A stretch of 64,000 bases of DNA, from the NCBI RefSeq assembly GCF_900078385.1, contig NZ_FLQR01000001.1, positions 310,001 through 374,000 of the forward strand, in the 5' to 3' direction. This DNA is from an uncultured Microbacterium sp. (lineage in GTDB: Bacteria; Actinomycetota; Actinomycetes; Actinomycetales; Microbacteriaceae). The stretch's first letter is position 1. Every line of letters starts with the position of its first letter. A program made the position numbers and the translations under genes. The notes under the pieces were generated by a model that ran no database searches, was not told where the DNA came from, and worked only from the letters and a program-made list of their open reading frames with translations. Shown here piece by piece: positions 38,606 through 46,215 of the stretch.

Positions 38606-38947
38606 ATGACAGGCAAATACATTCGTTACATGAGCGTGCTGGCGGCGACGCTGTGCGCAACGCTGCTCGTCGGCTGTTCGGCCACTACGCGTGAGGCTCA
38701 GATCACGGGCTACGAGCGAACAGGAGAGACTTCGATCCGAGTGTGGATCGAACGTGACGAGCAAGATTCCATCGCCCAAACCGAAGCAAAGGAAGACGCG
38801 ACGACGATCGTCGTCGCGGTGCGCCTTGAGGGCCCTGAAGACGGCGCATGGATCGCGGTCGAGGACTCCGTTGTCATCGAGCTTAAGGACCCGGTAGGCG
38901 ATCGGGATGTCGTGAACAGCGCGGGAGATTCGGTGCCTCTCCGATAG
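38606..38947 (+). CDS. Small lipoprotein downstream of protease 2
   Basis: The product is 113 aa. The hydrophobic signal ends in lipobox TLLVGC (Cys about 24). The mature domain has about 90 residues (ITGYERTGETSIRVWIERDEQD and VVAVRLEGPEDGAWIAVEDSVVIEL), probably a single beta sandwich. No family recognised. It starts 11 bp after protease 2, repeating the protease-lipoprotein order seen at 34694-36285. The ATG has only a weak purine site, which fits coupling to the upstream stop. Confidence 0.65.
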   Translation: MTGKYIRYMSVLAATLCATLLVGCSATTREAQITGYERTGETSIRVWIERDEQDSIAQTEAKEDATTIVVAVRLEGPEDGAWIAVEDSVVIELKDPVGDRDVVNSAGDSVPLR

Positions 38948-39735
38948 CACCAACAAGCCCACCATCAGAGAAGGCGCGCGGGACTGCGTGGCGCATTCGA
39001 GGCATCCAGTCAAGCAAGCACGATTGGCACGCCGCTCGCTCGCCGTGACCACGCACCGTGCCCGAGCGCGTGTGGGCGTAGGTGCGGTTGGGGCGGACAC
39101 CGATGCGCGTGGGACGCTGACGCGTGCATGTCGACCATCAACGCGGTCGCGATCCGCTTTGAAGCAGACGGGCGCGAACACAAGTGCTGGGTCGGGCGCG
39201 ACGCCGTCGAAGAGGGCTCCCGCGAGGCAACCCGTCAATGCGCCGGCCCACGCGTGTGAGCGGGTGTCACGGCCACGACGTCAGCATTCTGCGTCGGCGG
39301 TGTCAGTGCGCGGTGTCGGAGCGCATCGGCGCACCGCTCCGCGGCGGCAACTCGGCCTTCGAGACCGCGGTCGACGGCGGGCGCCGGTTCGCCCTCGGTG
39401 GGTGGCGCGCGCTGCGCCGCCGTGAACGACACAAGTTGAGGGTCCTTGCTCGTGCGCTCGGCGCTCGGTGGGCGCACGTCGCAACGGGCTCGAACCAAAG
39501 CGCGCGAATAGCCCGCTCAATGACATGCACGCGGGTCGCCCCACATCCGAGCGACGGAAGGGGCGACAGCGCCGATGAAATTGCGAGCCACCACCGCGCA
39601 ACGAAAACAGCGATGCACGCAGGCACCCGAGGTGGCGGCGCCCGCCCGACCATCAACCGACAGCATCGAGCTACAGTTGCGTGCATCTAGGAAAAATACC
39701 TGGATAAGCGCCAAATCTGTCCCTAGCTTGAGGTC
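38948..39735. other. 788-bp interval before the relaxase, possible oriT
   Basis: No credible gene is seen. A 43-codon frame (39128-39259, starting MSTINAVAIRFEADGREH) has protein-like composition but no match, and a longer frame to 39690 looks random. The last 60 bp are AT-richer and contain CTAGG (39688) and CCTAG (39722) as distant inverted arms. TAGCTT at 39724-39729 is the relaxase -10. Relaxase origins often lie directly upstream of the gene, so oriT may be here. Confidence 0.35.
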
Positions 39736-42501
39736 ATGCGCGGAGGGCTTGAGCGGTGGAAGCGAGGCGTCGAATCTCGCGGTGTCCGCAACGCGATCGC
39801 CTATGCGCTCGAGGGCACCTGCGATTCGCGCCTGCCGCTTACGACGGGCATTAATGCCCTGGAAAGGTATAGCGAGGCGCCCGGCTCGACAGTCTCTCGC
39901 TTCATTGTCACCGACGGGGTCATCACCTCTGATCAACTCACCGCCCCCGCGCTGCGAGTGTGGATCACCGGCCACGACCCGATCACGGGAGAGGAGCGTG
40001 GACGACAGCGGCTGAGTCCCGATGCCGATCTTCTCCTCGACGGGACCATCAACCACCCGAAGTCGTACAGCATCGCCGCGCTGCTGCATTCGGATCTGGC
40101 GCAGGAATTCGAGGCCTTGCAGGACCGCCTGCGGGACCAGATCCTGCTGACCTGGCAGGCAGAGCTCAACGCACGCCGCGGTCACGGCGGACTGATCCGA
40201 GAGGACCTCACCCGGATCGAAGTGGTCGAGTTGCAGCACCGCCGGTCGCGCGCGCTGGATCCGCATATTCACCGGCACCTCTGGCTGAACGTGAAGGTGC
40301 GGGGAAGGGACGGGAAGTGGTCGAACATCGACTCACGGGTCGCCATGAAATTAAACACCGTGATCAACGCGGAAGGGGAACTCGCTGCCCGCACCGACCG
40401 CGCATGGGTGGCCGCGCTCGCCCGCCACGGATTCACGATCGACGAAGCGGGGGAGATACGACAGTTGGCGGCGGCGGTGCGTCCGCTATCGCGGCGGTCA
40501 GCGCAGATCGACGCGAACCGTGCGCGGCTGATCGCGAAATGGGCGGCAGAGCATGGTGGTGCGCCGAGCGCAGAGGGCCTCGCGCAGATCGATCGCCGGG
40601 CGTGGGCAGTATCCCGACCGAACAAACCCGCTGAGCTCGACGAGGACGCCTGGGAACACGCGGTGCGGACCGAACTCAGCGCCATCGACCCGACACTCCT
40701 CGAGCGGCGCCCCCCGGTCAGCCTCACACCAACCGTTCTTGCCGACCTCGACATGGAGCTTCTGGCGCAGATGGCGGTTGTGGATGCGGATCGCCGATCG
40801 GTCTCCTCCGGCGGGCGCTTCAGCCTGTTCGATCTGCGCGCCGGTGCCGTGCGTGCACTCGCGCGGTCCGGGATCGTCGGCGAACGTCACGGCTTTGACT
40901 CTCCGATAGACATGATCACTGATCGCGCGCGGGCGCTGACGGTCGCTTTGGTGCAAGGGGATGTCGCGGGCCATGTCAAAGGGCGGATGGCGTCGGCGAC
41001 CATGCGGGAGAAGATTCGCTTGGGTGGGATGCTCGAGGCTCTGGCGCACCCTGGGCGATCGCTGCTACCGGCAGAGCTGATGGACCTCATGCGGGACCGG
41101 CGGGAGGTCGCCGCGCTCGACCGGTCGCAGATCGCCGCGTCGGCGGCGATCGCCGGATCGCACGGGCTCGTCACGGTGACGGGGCCGGCCGGCACCGGCA
41201 AGACGACGATGCTGCGGCTGGCGCAGCGGGCGCTCGCCGCGCGGGGGCGGCAGATGCTGGTGGTCGCGCCGACTCGCAAGGCGGCATCCGTTGCGGCCCG
41301 GGAGATCGGGTCCCGCGCGACGAGCGTGCATGCGCTCCTCGCCGACCATGGCTACCGGTGGCGCACCGATGCCGTCGGAGCGCAGATCTGGTCACGCCTG
41401 GCCGTCGGCGAGATCGACCGGGCGACTGGCCGCGTCCACTCCGGACCGAGCCAGTTCCCGCTTCGGCCGGGGGACCGGGTCGTGGTCGACGAGGCGGGGA
41501 TGGTCGATCTGCAGACCGCGAACGCCCTCGCGGACCTCGCGCTCGAGCAGCGGGTTGGTGTGGCGATGGTGGGTGATCCCTGCCAGGCGTCGCCGGTCGG
41601 GCATGCGGGAGCGATGGCCTCGGCGATCCGGTACGCGACCGCAGCGATCGAACTCGACACGGTGCACCGGTTCCGTGACCCCGACTACGCCGCCCTCACG
41701 CTCCGCATCCGGGATGTTCGCGACAGGGAAGGCGCGCTCCGGGCTGCGGCGGACCTCGTCGCGTTCGGCCACGTGCACCGAGTAGACCATCACGACGCCG
41801 CGCGTGAGGCGATGATCGACGGGTACTTCGCGTGGCGCGCCCACGGGAGTCGGGTCGCCGTCGTAACCGGGACGAATGCGGAGGCGGATGTGATCAACCA
41901 TTTGATCCAGCTGCGTCGTATCGAAGCGGGGCAGCTCGACCCGAGCACGGCCGCGTGGGGCATGGGGGAGCAGTGGATACTCGTCGGCGATACCGTTCAG
42001 ACCCGTCGCAACGACCGCGCCACGGGAGTCGAGAACCGAGCTACGTGGAACGTCGTGTCCATCACCGGTGACGCGCTCATCCTCGCCGCCGTCGGCAGCA
42101 GCGGTGAGCTGCGGCAGGTGAGCACGAAGTATGCTGCGGAACACGTGCAGCTGGCGTACGCGTCGACCGTGCATGGCATCCAGGGCGACACCACTGACGC
42201 GTCCATCGTTGGCCCGGACATCGGCGCGGCAGGTCTCTACGTCGGCCTCACTCGAGGCCGGCACCACAACACGGTGATCACCGTCGCTCGCACCGACCAG
42301 CGCGCGCTGGAGTACATTGCGGACGCGATGCTCCGTGGCGGCACCGAGATCACGATGCAGGACGCAGTGCGGGCGGCCGAGTCCGAGCTACGCCGCGCCG
42401 CACGGTTCGCCGCAAGCGGTACGTCAACCGCGCCGACGGGCGGCGCCGCAGTCGTCGGTCGTGGCCGGAGCACCACTTCGACTGGGGTCTCGCCGGCGTA
42501 A
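39736..42501 (+). CDS. MobF-family conjugative relaxase with RecD-like helicase domain
   Basis: A 921-aa bifunctional DNA transfer protein. The N-terminal relaxase (about 1-300) has the metal-binding histidines in DPHIHRHLWLNVKV (177-181). Candidate nicking tyrosines are Tyr23 and Tyr45. NHPKSYSIAALLHSDL is the conserved fold motif. The SF1B helicase has Walker A TGPAGTGKTTMLRLA (about 482), Walker B RVVVDEAGMVDLQ (about 582), GDPCQASPVG, and YASTVHGIQGDTTD and GLYVGLTRGR at the end. It nicks oriT and unwinds the transferred strand. TAGCTT six bases upstream supports the ATG. No coupling protein gene is present. Confidence 0.9.
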   Translation: MRGGLERWKRGVESRGVRNAIAYALEGTCDSRLPLTTGINALERYSEAPGSTVSRFIVTDGVITSDQLTAPALRVWITGHDPITGEERGRQRLSPDADLLLDGTINHPKSYSIAALLHSDLAQEFEALQDRLRDQILLTWQAELNARRGHGGLIREDLTRIEVVELQHRRSRALDPHIHRHLWLNVKVRGRDGKWSNIDSRVAMKLNTVINAEGELAARTDRAWVAALARHGFTIDEAGEIRQLAAAVRPLSRRSAQIDANRARLIAKWAAEHGGAPSAEGLAQIDRRAWAVSRPNKPAELDEDAWEHAVRTELSAIDPTLLERRPPVSLTPTVLADLDMELLAQMAVVDADRRSVSSGGRFSLFDLRAGAVRALARSGIVGERHGFDSPIDMITDRARALTVALVQGDVAGHVKGRMASATMREKIRLGGMLEALAHPGRSLLPAELMDLMRDRREVAALDRSQIAASAAIAGSHGLVTVTGPAGTGKTTMLRLAQRALAARGRQMLVVAPTRKAASVAAREIGSRATSVHALLADHGYRWRTDAVGAQIWSRLAVGEIDRATGRVHSGPSQFPLRPGDRVVVDEAGMVDLQTANALADLALEQRVGVAMVGDPCQASPVGHAGAMASAIRYATAAIELDTVHRFRDPDYAALTLRIRDVRDREGALRAAADLVAFGHVHRVDHHDAAREAMIDGYFAWRAHGSRVAVVTGTNAEADVINHLIQLRRIEAGQLDPSTAAWGMGEQWILVGDTVQTRRNDRATGVENRATWNVVSITGDALILAAVGSSGELRQVSTKYAAEHVQLAYASTVHGIQGDTTDASIVGPDIGAAGLYVGLTRGRHHNTVITVARTDQRALEYIADAMLRGGTEITMQDAVRAAESELRRAARFAASGTSTAPTGGAAVVGRGRSTTSTGVSPA

Positions 42502-42519
42502 CGCGAGACCATCAACGGG

Positions 42520-42757
42520 GTGCCAGTCACCGAAGAGCAGATTCAGGTGTGGGCAGATGAGGCTGAGGCCGGGTATGACGTCGATGCGCTCACGAAGCGC
42601 GGGCGAGGGCGCCCAGGGCGGGGCGGCGGAGCCTTCGCAGGTGGTCGCGCTGCGCCTCACGATCGAGGAGTTGACCGAGCTGGACGCGCTGGCCTCGCGT
42701 GCGCACAAGCCGCGCTCCGAAATCATCCGCGCCGCTCTCGCCGCCTACGCTGCGTGA
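42520..42757 (+). pseudogene. Ribbon-helix-helix antitoxin, frameshifted
   Basis: GTG 42520 opens VTEEQIQVWADEAEAGYDVDALTKRGRGRPGRG in one frame. The ribbon-helix-helix half, AEPSQVVALRLTIEELTELDALASRAHKPRSEIIRAALAAYAA, lies one base ahead. Removing one G near 42625, within GGGGCGGCGG, joins them into the expected GRPGRGAEPSQVV. As it stands, the first frame runs on past the domain without it. The gene follows the relaxase by 18 bp and overlaps the toxin start (GTGA). Confidence 0.7.
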
Positions 42758-42992
42758 AAGTCCATGCCTCGGCACTCAAGCCCGGCATCGCCGCAGTAGA
42801 TGTGAAGTACGCCGCATCCCGGTCGCTGTGGATCGAGGACCTGGACGAGGACTCGCCGCTCGTCAGCTACGTCTCGGCTTCGACACGCGAGGGCGGCTTC
42901 TCGAGACCGTTGTCCTTGTGTTCGACAGCGGGAACGAGCTGGTCATCGAGGCGATGCGAGCGAGGTCGCACCTGCTCGACCTGCTCCCGTAG
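42754..42992 (+). pseudogene. BrnT-like toxin partner, frameshifted
   Basis: GTG 42754 overlaps the antitoxin stop. The first frame gives VKVHASALKPGIAAVDVKYAASRSLWIEDLDEDSP. The rest, ARQLRLGFDTRGRLLETVVLVFDSGNELVIEAMRAR, lies in the -1 frame after about 42857. Adding one base there restores a protein of about 79 aa with the BrnT-like order: basic N-terminus, RLGFDTRGRLL strand and a C-terminal ARS/ALR-type segment. The family assignment is by pattern and moderate. The intact form would be expected to act as a ribonuclease toxin. Confidence 0.65.
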
Positions 42993-43009
42993 GCCGATCG
43001 CTCGTCCAA

Positions 43010-43189
43010 TCAGATGCGGATGCCGAAGACGCGCAACAGCTCGGCCCGGGGGATGAGCCGTCTGGCCCCGAGTTGCACCGTCGGGATGGTGCCGGTGTCG
43101 ATACCCTGCTTGATCGTGCGGTAGTCCACGCCGACCAGCGCGGCCGCATCCTTCATCGTCAGGGCAAGCGACTTCGGTGAGGTATTCAT
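43010..43189 (-). CDS. Excisionase-like HTH protein
   Basis: A 59-aa MerR/Xis-type winged helix: TMKDAAALVGVDYRTIKQGIDTGTIPTVQLGARRLIPRAELLRVFG. The pattern (helix-turn-helix, wing with RRLIPRAEL) is that of excisionase-family DNA-binding proteins, which bias integrases toward excision. A very strong GGAGGAGG site lies just before the ATG. It is divergent from the regulator at 43302, with tandem operator-like repeats between them. Confidence 0.8.
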   Translation of the reverse strand: MNTSPKSLALTMKDAAALVGVDYRTIKQGIDTGTIPTVQLGARRLIPRAELLRVFGIRI

Positions 43190-43202
43190 CTCCTCCTCCT
43201 TC

Positions 43203-43275
43203 CGTGCATGACATATGTCGTCACTTGCTCACGCACACTACACCCGTGCATGTCGCGTGTCATCACTTGCTCACG
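43203..43275. promoter_or_regulatory. Two 31-bp direct repeats, 42 bp apart (operator candidates)
   Basis: Each unit is CGTGCATG, six variable bases, then GTC[G/A]TCACTTGCTCACG. Copies start at 43203 and 43245, a 42-bp period of four helical turns. In copy 1 the variable part makes GACATATGTC, a perfect palindrome. The pair fills the interval between the divergent xis-like gene and the HTH gene. Confidence 0.75.
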
Positions 43276-43301
43276 GGAACGCAGCCTGCGACACTCGCAG
43301 G

Positions 43302-43916
43302 ATGCCCGCACTGTCTCTGCAAGACGTCGACGCCGAAATCGTGGATGCCGGTGACGGCGTGCGAGTGCCGAAGGCGTGGGTCGCGGTCGCGACCGGGATT
43401 CCCGGCGTCCCCGGAGGCGTGAGCGCCCGCGTCGTCTACGACCCCACCCTGCGGCGGGCGGTTGCGGAATGGGTCCGCATCGACCGCACCGGTCCCGGAG
43501 AAGAGGTGACCACCACCCTTCTGCGTGACGTGCGGGTACAGGCCGTCGTGCAGTGGTCGACGGCGCGAGTCCTTCGTGTCCAGACGGACCATGGCGATTC
43601 CGAAGGCTACGGGGCATACATCGCGCGTCTCCGCAGCGAGACGGACCGCAGTGAGGAGGAGAACCTGCACGAGGCGGTCCGGCTGTACCGGATCGGTTCG
43701 GTCATCAACCACGGCCCACTCAAGCTCGTTTCCGAGGAGCTCGGCGTCAGCGTCAGCACTGCCACACGCATGATGAACCGCGCGCGCGTGGCCGGCCTCG
43801 TGGATGAGGCGACGAGTCGCGACGTCGTGACGGACCTCCGCGAGCAGCAACTCCGCGAACGGGAGGCTGGCCTCGGCGCAGGGCCACACTCGTCCGGGCC
43901 CTCGATCGGAATCTGA
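43302..43916 (+). CDS. Helix-turn-helix regulator of the mobile element
   Basis: The product is 204 aa. The N-terminal half is beta-rich with no named domain (SLQDVDAEIVDAGDGVRVPKAWVAVATG). The C-terminal half has an HTH (NHGPLKLVSEELGVSVSTATRMMNRARVAGLVDE) followed by a charged tail. I start at ATG 43302; GACACT six bases upstream is a possible -10. Divergence from the xis-like gene and the repeats between them suggest it controls excision or transfer. Regulator: likely; exact role: inferred. Confidence 0.65.
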   Translation: MPALSLQDVDAEIVDAGDGVRVPKAWVAVATGIPGVPGGVSARVVYDPTLRRAVAEWVRIDRTGPGEEVTTTLLRDVRVQAVVQWSTARVLRVQTDHGDSEGYGAYIARLRSETDRSEEENLHEAVRLYRIGSVINHGPLKLVSEELGVSVSTATRMMNRARVAGLVDEATSRDVVTDLREQQLREREAGLGAGPHSSGPSIGI

Positions 43917-43979
43917 CGACATCTCGAACGGCGTATTCTGGTGACACCCATGCCCGCGATGTCCGATTTCCGCTAGTCT

Positions 43980-43997
43980 AGTCCGCAGGAAGTCCGC
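43980..43997 (+). promoter_or_regulatory. Right arm-type integrase sites (candidate)
   Basis: AGTCCGC occurs at 43980-43986 and 43991-43997, 11 bp apart, the same spacing and orientation as the left-end pair. The bases after the second copy, AAGAA, also match the left end. Confidence 0.6.
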
Positions 43998-44103
43998 AAG
44001 AAATCTGCATTCATCCGTATTTGGGTGCATGCAGATGTCGTCGTAATAGCCATCTGATCAGGCTAATTGTTGTGGATTGAGGGTCGATGTTTCTGAGATC
44101 TTT

Positions 44104-44118
44104 GTTCCGCTTCAACGT
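44104..44118 (+). repeat. attR core (direct repeat, copy 2)
   Basis: GTTCCGCTTCAACGT followed by CTGA is the displaced original 3' end of ychF. Read in the ychF frame it gives FRFNV then stop. Confidence 0.9.
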
Positions 44119-44162
44119 CTGAGCCGCCGCTGACTGTCGGCGCCCGGTCCTACGCTGGCGGG

Positions 44163-44561
44163 ATGCCGACCCTCGACGATGTGCGACGCATCGCGGCCGC
44201 GCTCCCGGGCAGCGAGGAGCGCACGACGACCGGCGGGGCCGCATGGTTCGTGCGCGGCAAGCTCTACGCGTGGGAGTGCCACCCGTGGCCGAGCATCCCG
44301 GACGAGGTCCGGGCGATCATCGCCGCCGAGCTCGTGGTCGGGGTGAAGGTCGCCGACGCGCTCGACGCGCTCGCACTGCGCGAAATGGCGCCGGACGTGT
44401 TCCTGCCCCGGACGACGGGGTGGGGCGAGCCGAAGATCGCGTTCCGCATGGCGGACATCGACGCGGAGCACCTCGACGAACTCGTCACGGAGGCGTGGTG
44501 GTCGCAGGCGCCGAAGTACCTGCGCGCCGCGTTCGACAGCGCGGGCCGCGCCCCGGGCTAG
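44163..44561 (+). CDS. MmcQ/YjbR family protein
   Basis: The product is 132 aa. The YjbR fold (double-wing, MmcQ-like) is shown by LDDVRRIAAALPGSEERTTTGGAAWFVRGKLYAWECHP, PDVFLPRTTGWGEPKIAFRMADID and ELVTEAWWSQAPKYLRAAF. Members are small proteins proposed to bind DNA; function untested. TACGCT (44151-44156) six bases before the ATG marks a leaderless start, and the gene is the first chromosomal gene after attR. It converges on the next gene with a four-base overlap of stops. Confidence 0.85.
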   Translation: MPTLDDVRRIAAALPGSEERTTTGGAAWFVRGKLYAWECHPWPSIPDEVRAIIAAELVVGVKVADALDALALREMAPDVFLPRTTGWGEPKIAFRMADIDAEHLDELVTEAWWSQAPKYLRAAFDSAGRAPG

Positions 44562-45769
44562 GCCCGGCCCTGCAGGATCAGGTGCCAGTAGACCTGCGGG
44601 AAGACGTAGCGGTCGATGATCCAGTTCAGCCGGCTCTCGCGGTACGACGTGCGCCACAGGGTCGGTGTCAGACGTCGCTCGTCGTCGAACTCGGCGAACA
44701 CCGCCGTGGAGCGCGAGACGGTGAACGGGCAGACCCCGTAGCCGTCGTACCGCGCCCGAGGCTCGCGGCCGCGCAGCACCGCGACGAGATTCTGCGCGAG
44801 CACCTTCGTCTGCGTGCGCAGAGCGCCCCCGGACTTCGAGTTGGTCGTCGCCGCCGCGTCTCCGAGTGCCCACACGTTCCGGAATCGGGCATGCCGCAGG
44901 GTCCGGACATCGACGTCGACGAAACCGGCGGAATCCGGGCCCGCCAGACCACTCGCCGCGATGAAGGGCGGAGCGGACTGCGGCGGCTCGACGAGCAGCG
45001 CGTCGTAGTCGAGGCTCTGCGCGTGACCCGTCGTCCCCGTGGTGAAGATGAGCGAGCGACGCTCGGCGTCGATCTCCGTCACACGCGCGTCCGTGTGCAC
45101 CTCGATGCCGTACTCCGCGATCATGCGGTCCAGCTCCGCATCGATCGCGGGGATGCCGAAGATCGTCGGGTCCGGCACGAGCAGGACCACGCGGATGTCG
45201 GCGAGCACCCCCGCGCGCTGCCAGTACGCGCACGCCTGGTACATGGGCTTCTGCGCGGCCCCCGCGCACGAGGCCGGCCCGGGCGGCTGCACGAAGACGA
45301 CCGTCCCGCGGCGGAGATCCCGCAGGAGCGGCGACGCCTTCGCCGCGAGGTCGAAGAGGTAGTTCGACGCCCCCGCAGGGGAGAGCATCGCCGCGGGTAG
45401 TCCGGGGACGGCATCCCAGTCCTGACGGATGCCGGCGGCCACGATGAGGTGCTCGTACTGCAGGCGTTTGCCACGGCCGAGGGTCACCTGGTCGGCGTCC
45501 GGCTGGACGGAGGCGACGGCATCCTGCACCCATTCCACGCCCCGCGGCGTGACGTCCGCTTGCGGACGCACCGTCTGGCTCGCCCGGGCCGTGCCGCCGG
45601 CGACGTGCGAGAACAGGGGCTTGTAGTAGTGGTCGGTCTGCGGCTCGACGACGACGATGTCGGTGACGCCGGCGCGGCGCAGCCGCCCCGCCACCGACAG
45701 GCCGCCGTTCCCGCCCCCGATCACGACGACGTTCGCACGGCGGGCGGGCGCGTTCCGAGGATCATCCAT
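44558..45769 (-). CDS. SQR-like FAD-dependent oxidoreductase (sulfide:quinone reductase family)
   Basis: A 403-aa flavoprotein with N-terminal Rossmann motif VVVIGGGNGGLSVAGRLRRAG and HYYKPLFSHVAGG. The segment PPGPASCAGAAQKPMYQACAYWQR holds two cysteines in the place of the SQR active site. FRNVWALGDAAATTNSKSGGALRTQTKVLAQNL is the second FAD motif, and the C-terminal amphipathic segment (NWIIDRYVFPQVYWHLI) fits membrane attachment. It may oxidise sulfide to polysulfide with quinone as acceptor. TACGCT six bases before ATG 45769 supports the start. Confidence 0.8.
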   Translation of the reverse strand: MDDPRNAPARRANVVVIGGGNGGLSVAGRLRRAGVTDIVVVEPQTDHYYKPLFSHVAGGTARASQTVRPQADVTPRGVEWVQDAVASVQPDADQVTLGRGKRLQYEHLIVAAGIRQDWDAVPGLPAAMLSPAGASNYLFDLAAKASPLLRDLRRGTVVFVQPPGPASCAGAAQKPMYQACAYWQRAGVLADIRVVLLVPDPTIFGIPAIDAELDRMIAEYGIEVHTDARVTEIDAERRSLIFTTGTTGHAQSLDYDALLVEPPQSAPPFIAASGLAGPDSAGFVDVDVRTLRHARFRNVWALGDAAATTNSKSGGALRTQTKVLAQNLVAVLRGREPRARYDGYGVCPFTVSRSTAVFAEFDDERRLTPTLWRTSYRESRLNWIIDRYVFPQVYWHLILQGRA

Positions 45770-45841
45770 CCGGCGAGCGTAGGTCGACCGCGGCCCGGGC
45801 GGTGTGGCCTTGACAGGCGTCGTCACGCATGCGTCGCCCGA

Positions 45842-46174
45842 CTATCGCGGTCCGATCCCACCGCCCCGCGTCCGCGCGTCGACATCGACTCTGATGCGCC
45901 CCGGGCCGAACGGGAGCGCCGGCGCCCGGTAGACGAGGTTCGGTGCGTCACCCGGCGCGAGCGTGACCTCCGCCTGGCCGAAGCGCCAGACGCGGTTGAA
46001 GAGGTAGACCGCGAACGCGACGGGCTCGTCGGCCGGGACCTGCCAGGTCCCGTGCCCCCACTGCGTCGGCTGACCGCGCCCGCCGACGACGAGGGTCGGC
46101 CGGATGCGGGCATACAGCGCGAACCACGGACGACGCAGGGTCAGCTCGATGCGTCGGGATTCGGTGGAGGGCAC
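45842..46174 (-). CDS. Conserved hypothetical protein
   Basis: The product is 110 aa from GTG 46174, with TACGGT five bases upstream on the minus strand. It reads RRIELTLRRPWFALYARIRPTLVVGGRGQPTQWGHGTWQVPADEPVAFAVYLFNRVWRFGQAEVTL, which looks like a compact beta-sandwich domain and seems conserved among actinobacteria, though I cannot name the family. It is divergent from the ABC-F gene 41 bp away. Confidence 0.6.
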   Translation of the reverse strand: MPSTESRRIELTLRRPWFALYARIRPTLVVGGRGQPTQWGHGTWQVPADEPVAFAVYLFNRVWRFGQAEVTLAPGDAPNLVYRAPALPFGPGRIRVDVDARTRGGGIGPR

Positions 46175-46215
46175 CCTTGACCGTAGCGCGACCCGCCCGG
46201 TGGAAGGATGGAGGG

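Larger units (their letters stand above)
32546..44118. mobile_element. Integrated mobilizable element in the 3' end of ychF (about 11.56 kb)
   Basis: Bounds are the two copies of GTTCCGCTTCAACGT, start-to-start distance 11,558 bp. Inside are a tyrosine integrase beside the left end, an excisionase-like gene, an HTH regulator, a MobF relaxase-helicase, and cargo of secreted proteases, lipoproteins and a toxin-antitoxin pair. No VirB/VirD4/TraG or replication genes are seen, so it should need a helper for transfer. Composition is visibly less GC-rich in 34.5-39 kb than in flanking chromosome, consistent with transfer. Chromosomal genes resume 45 bp after the right repeat. Confidence 0.88.

Noticed and set aside
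39184..39690. A 168-codon plus-strand frame before the relaxase
   Set aside because: Composition is rich in Arg, Ala, His and Thr without a core or motif, and no start signal is present. Not supported as a gene.
43190..43290. CRISPR-like array
   Set aside because: There are only two repeat units with a 42-bp period, they lie in a divergent promoter region, and no cas genes are near. Operators are the simpler reading.
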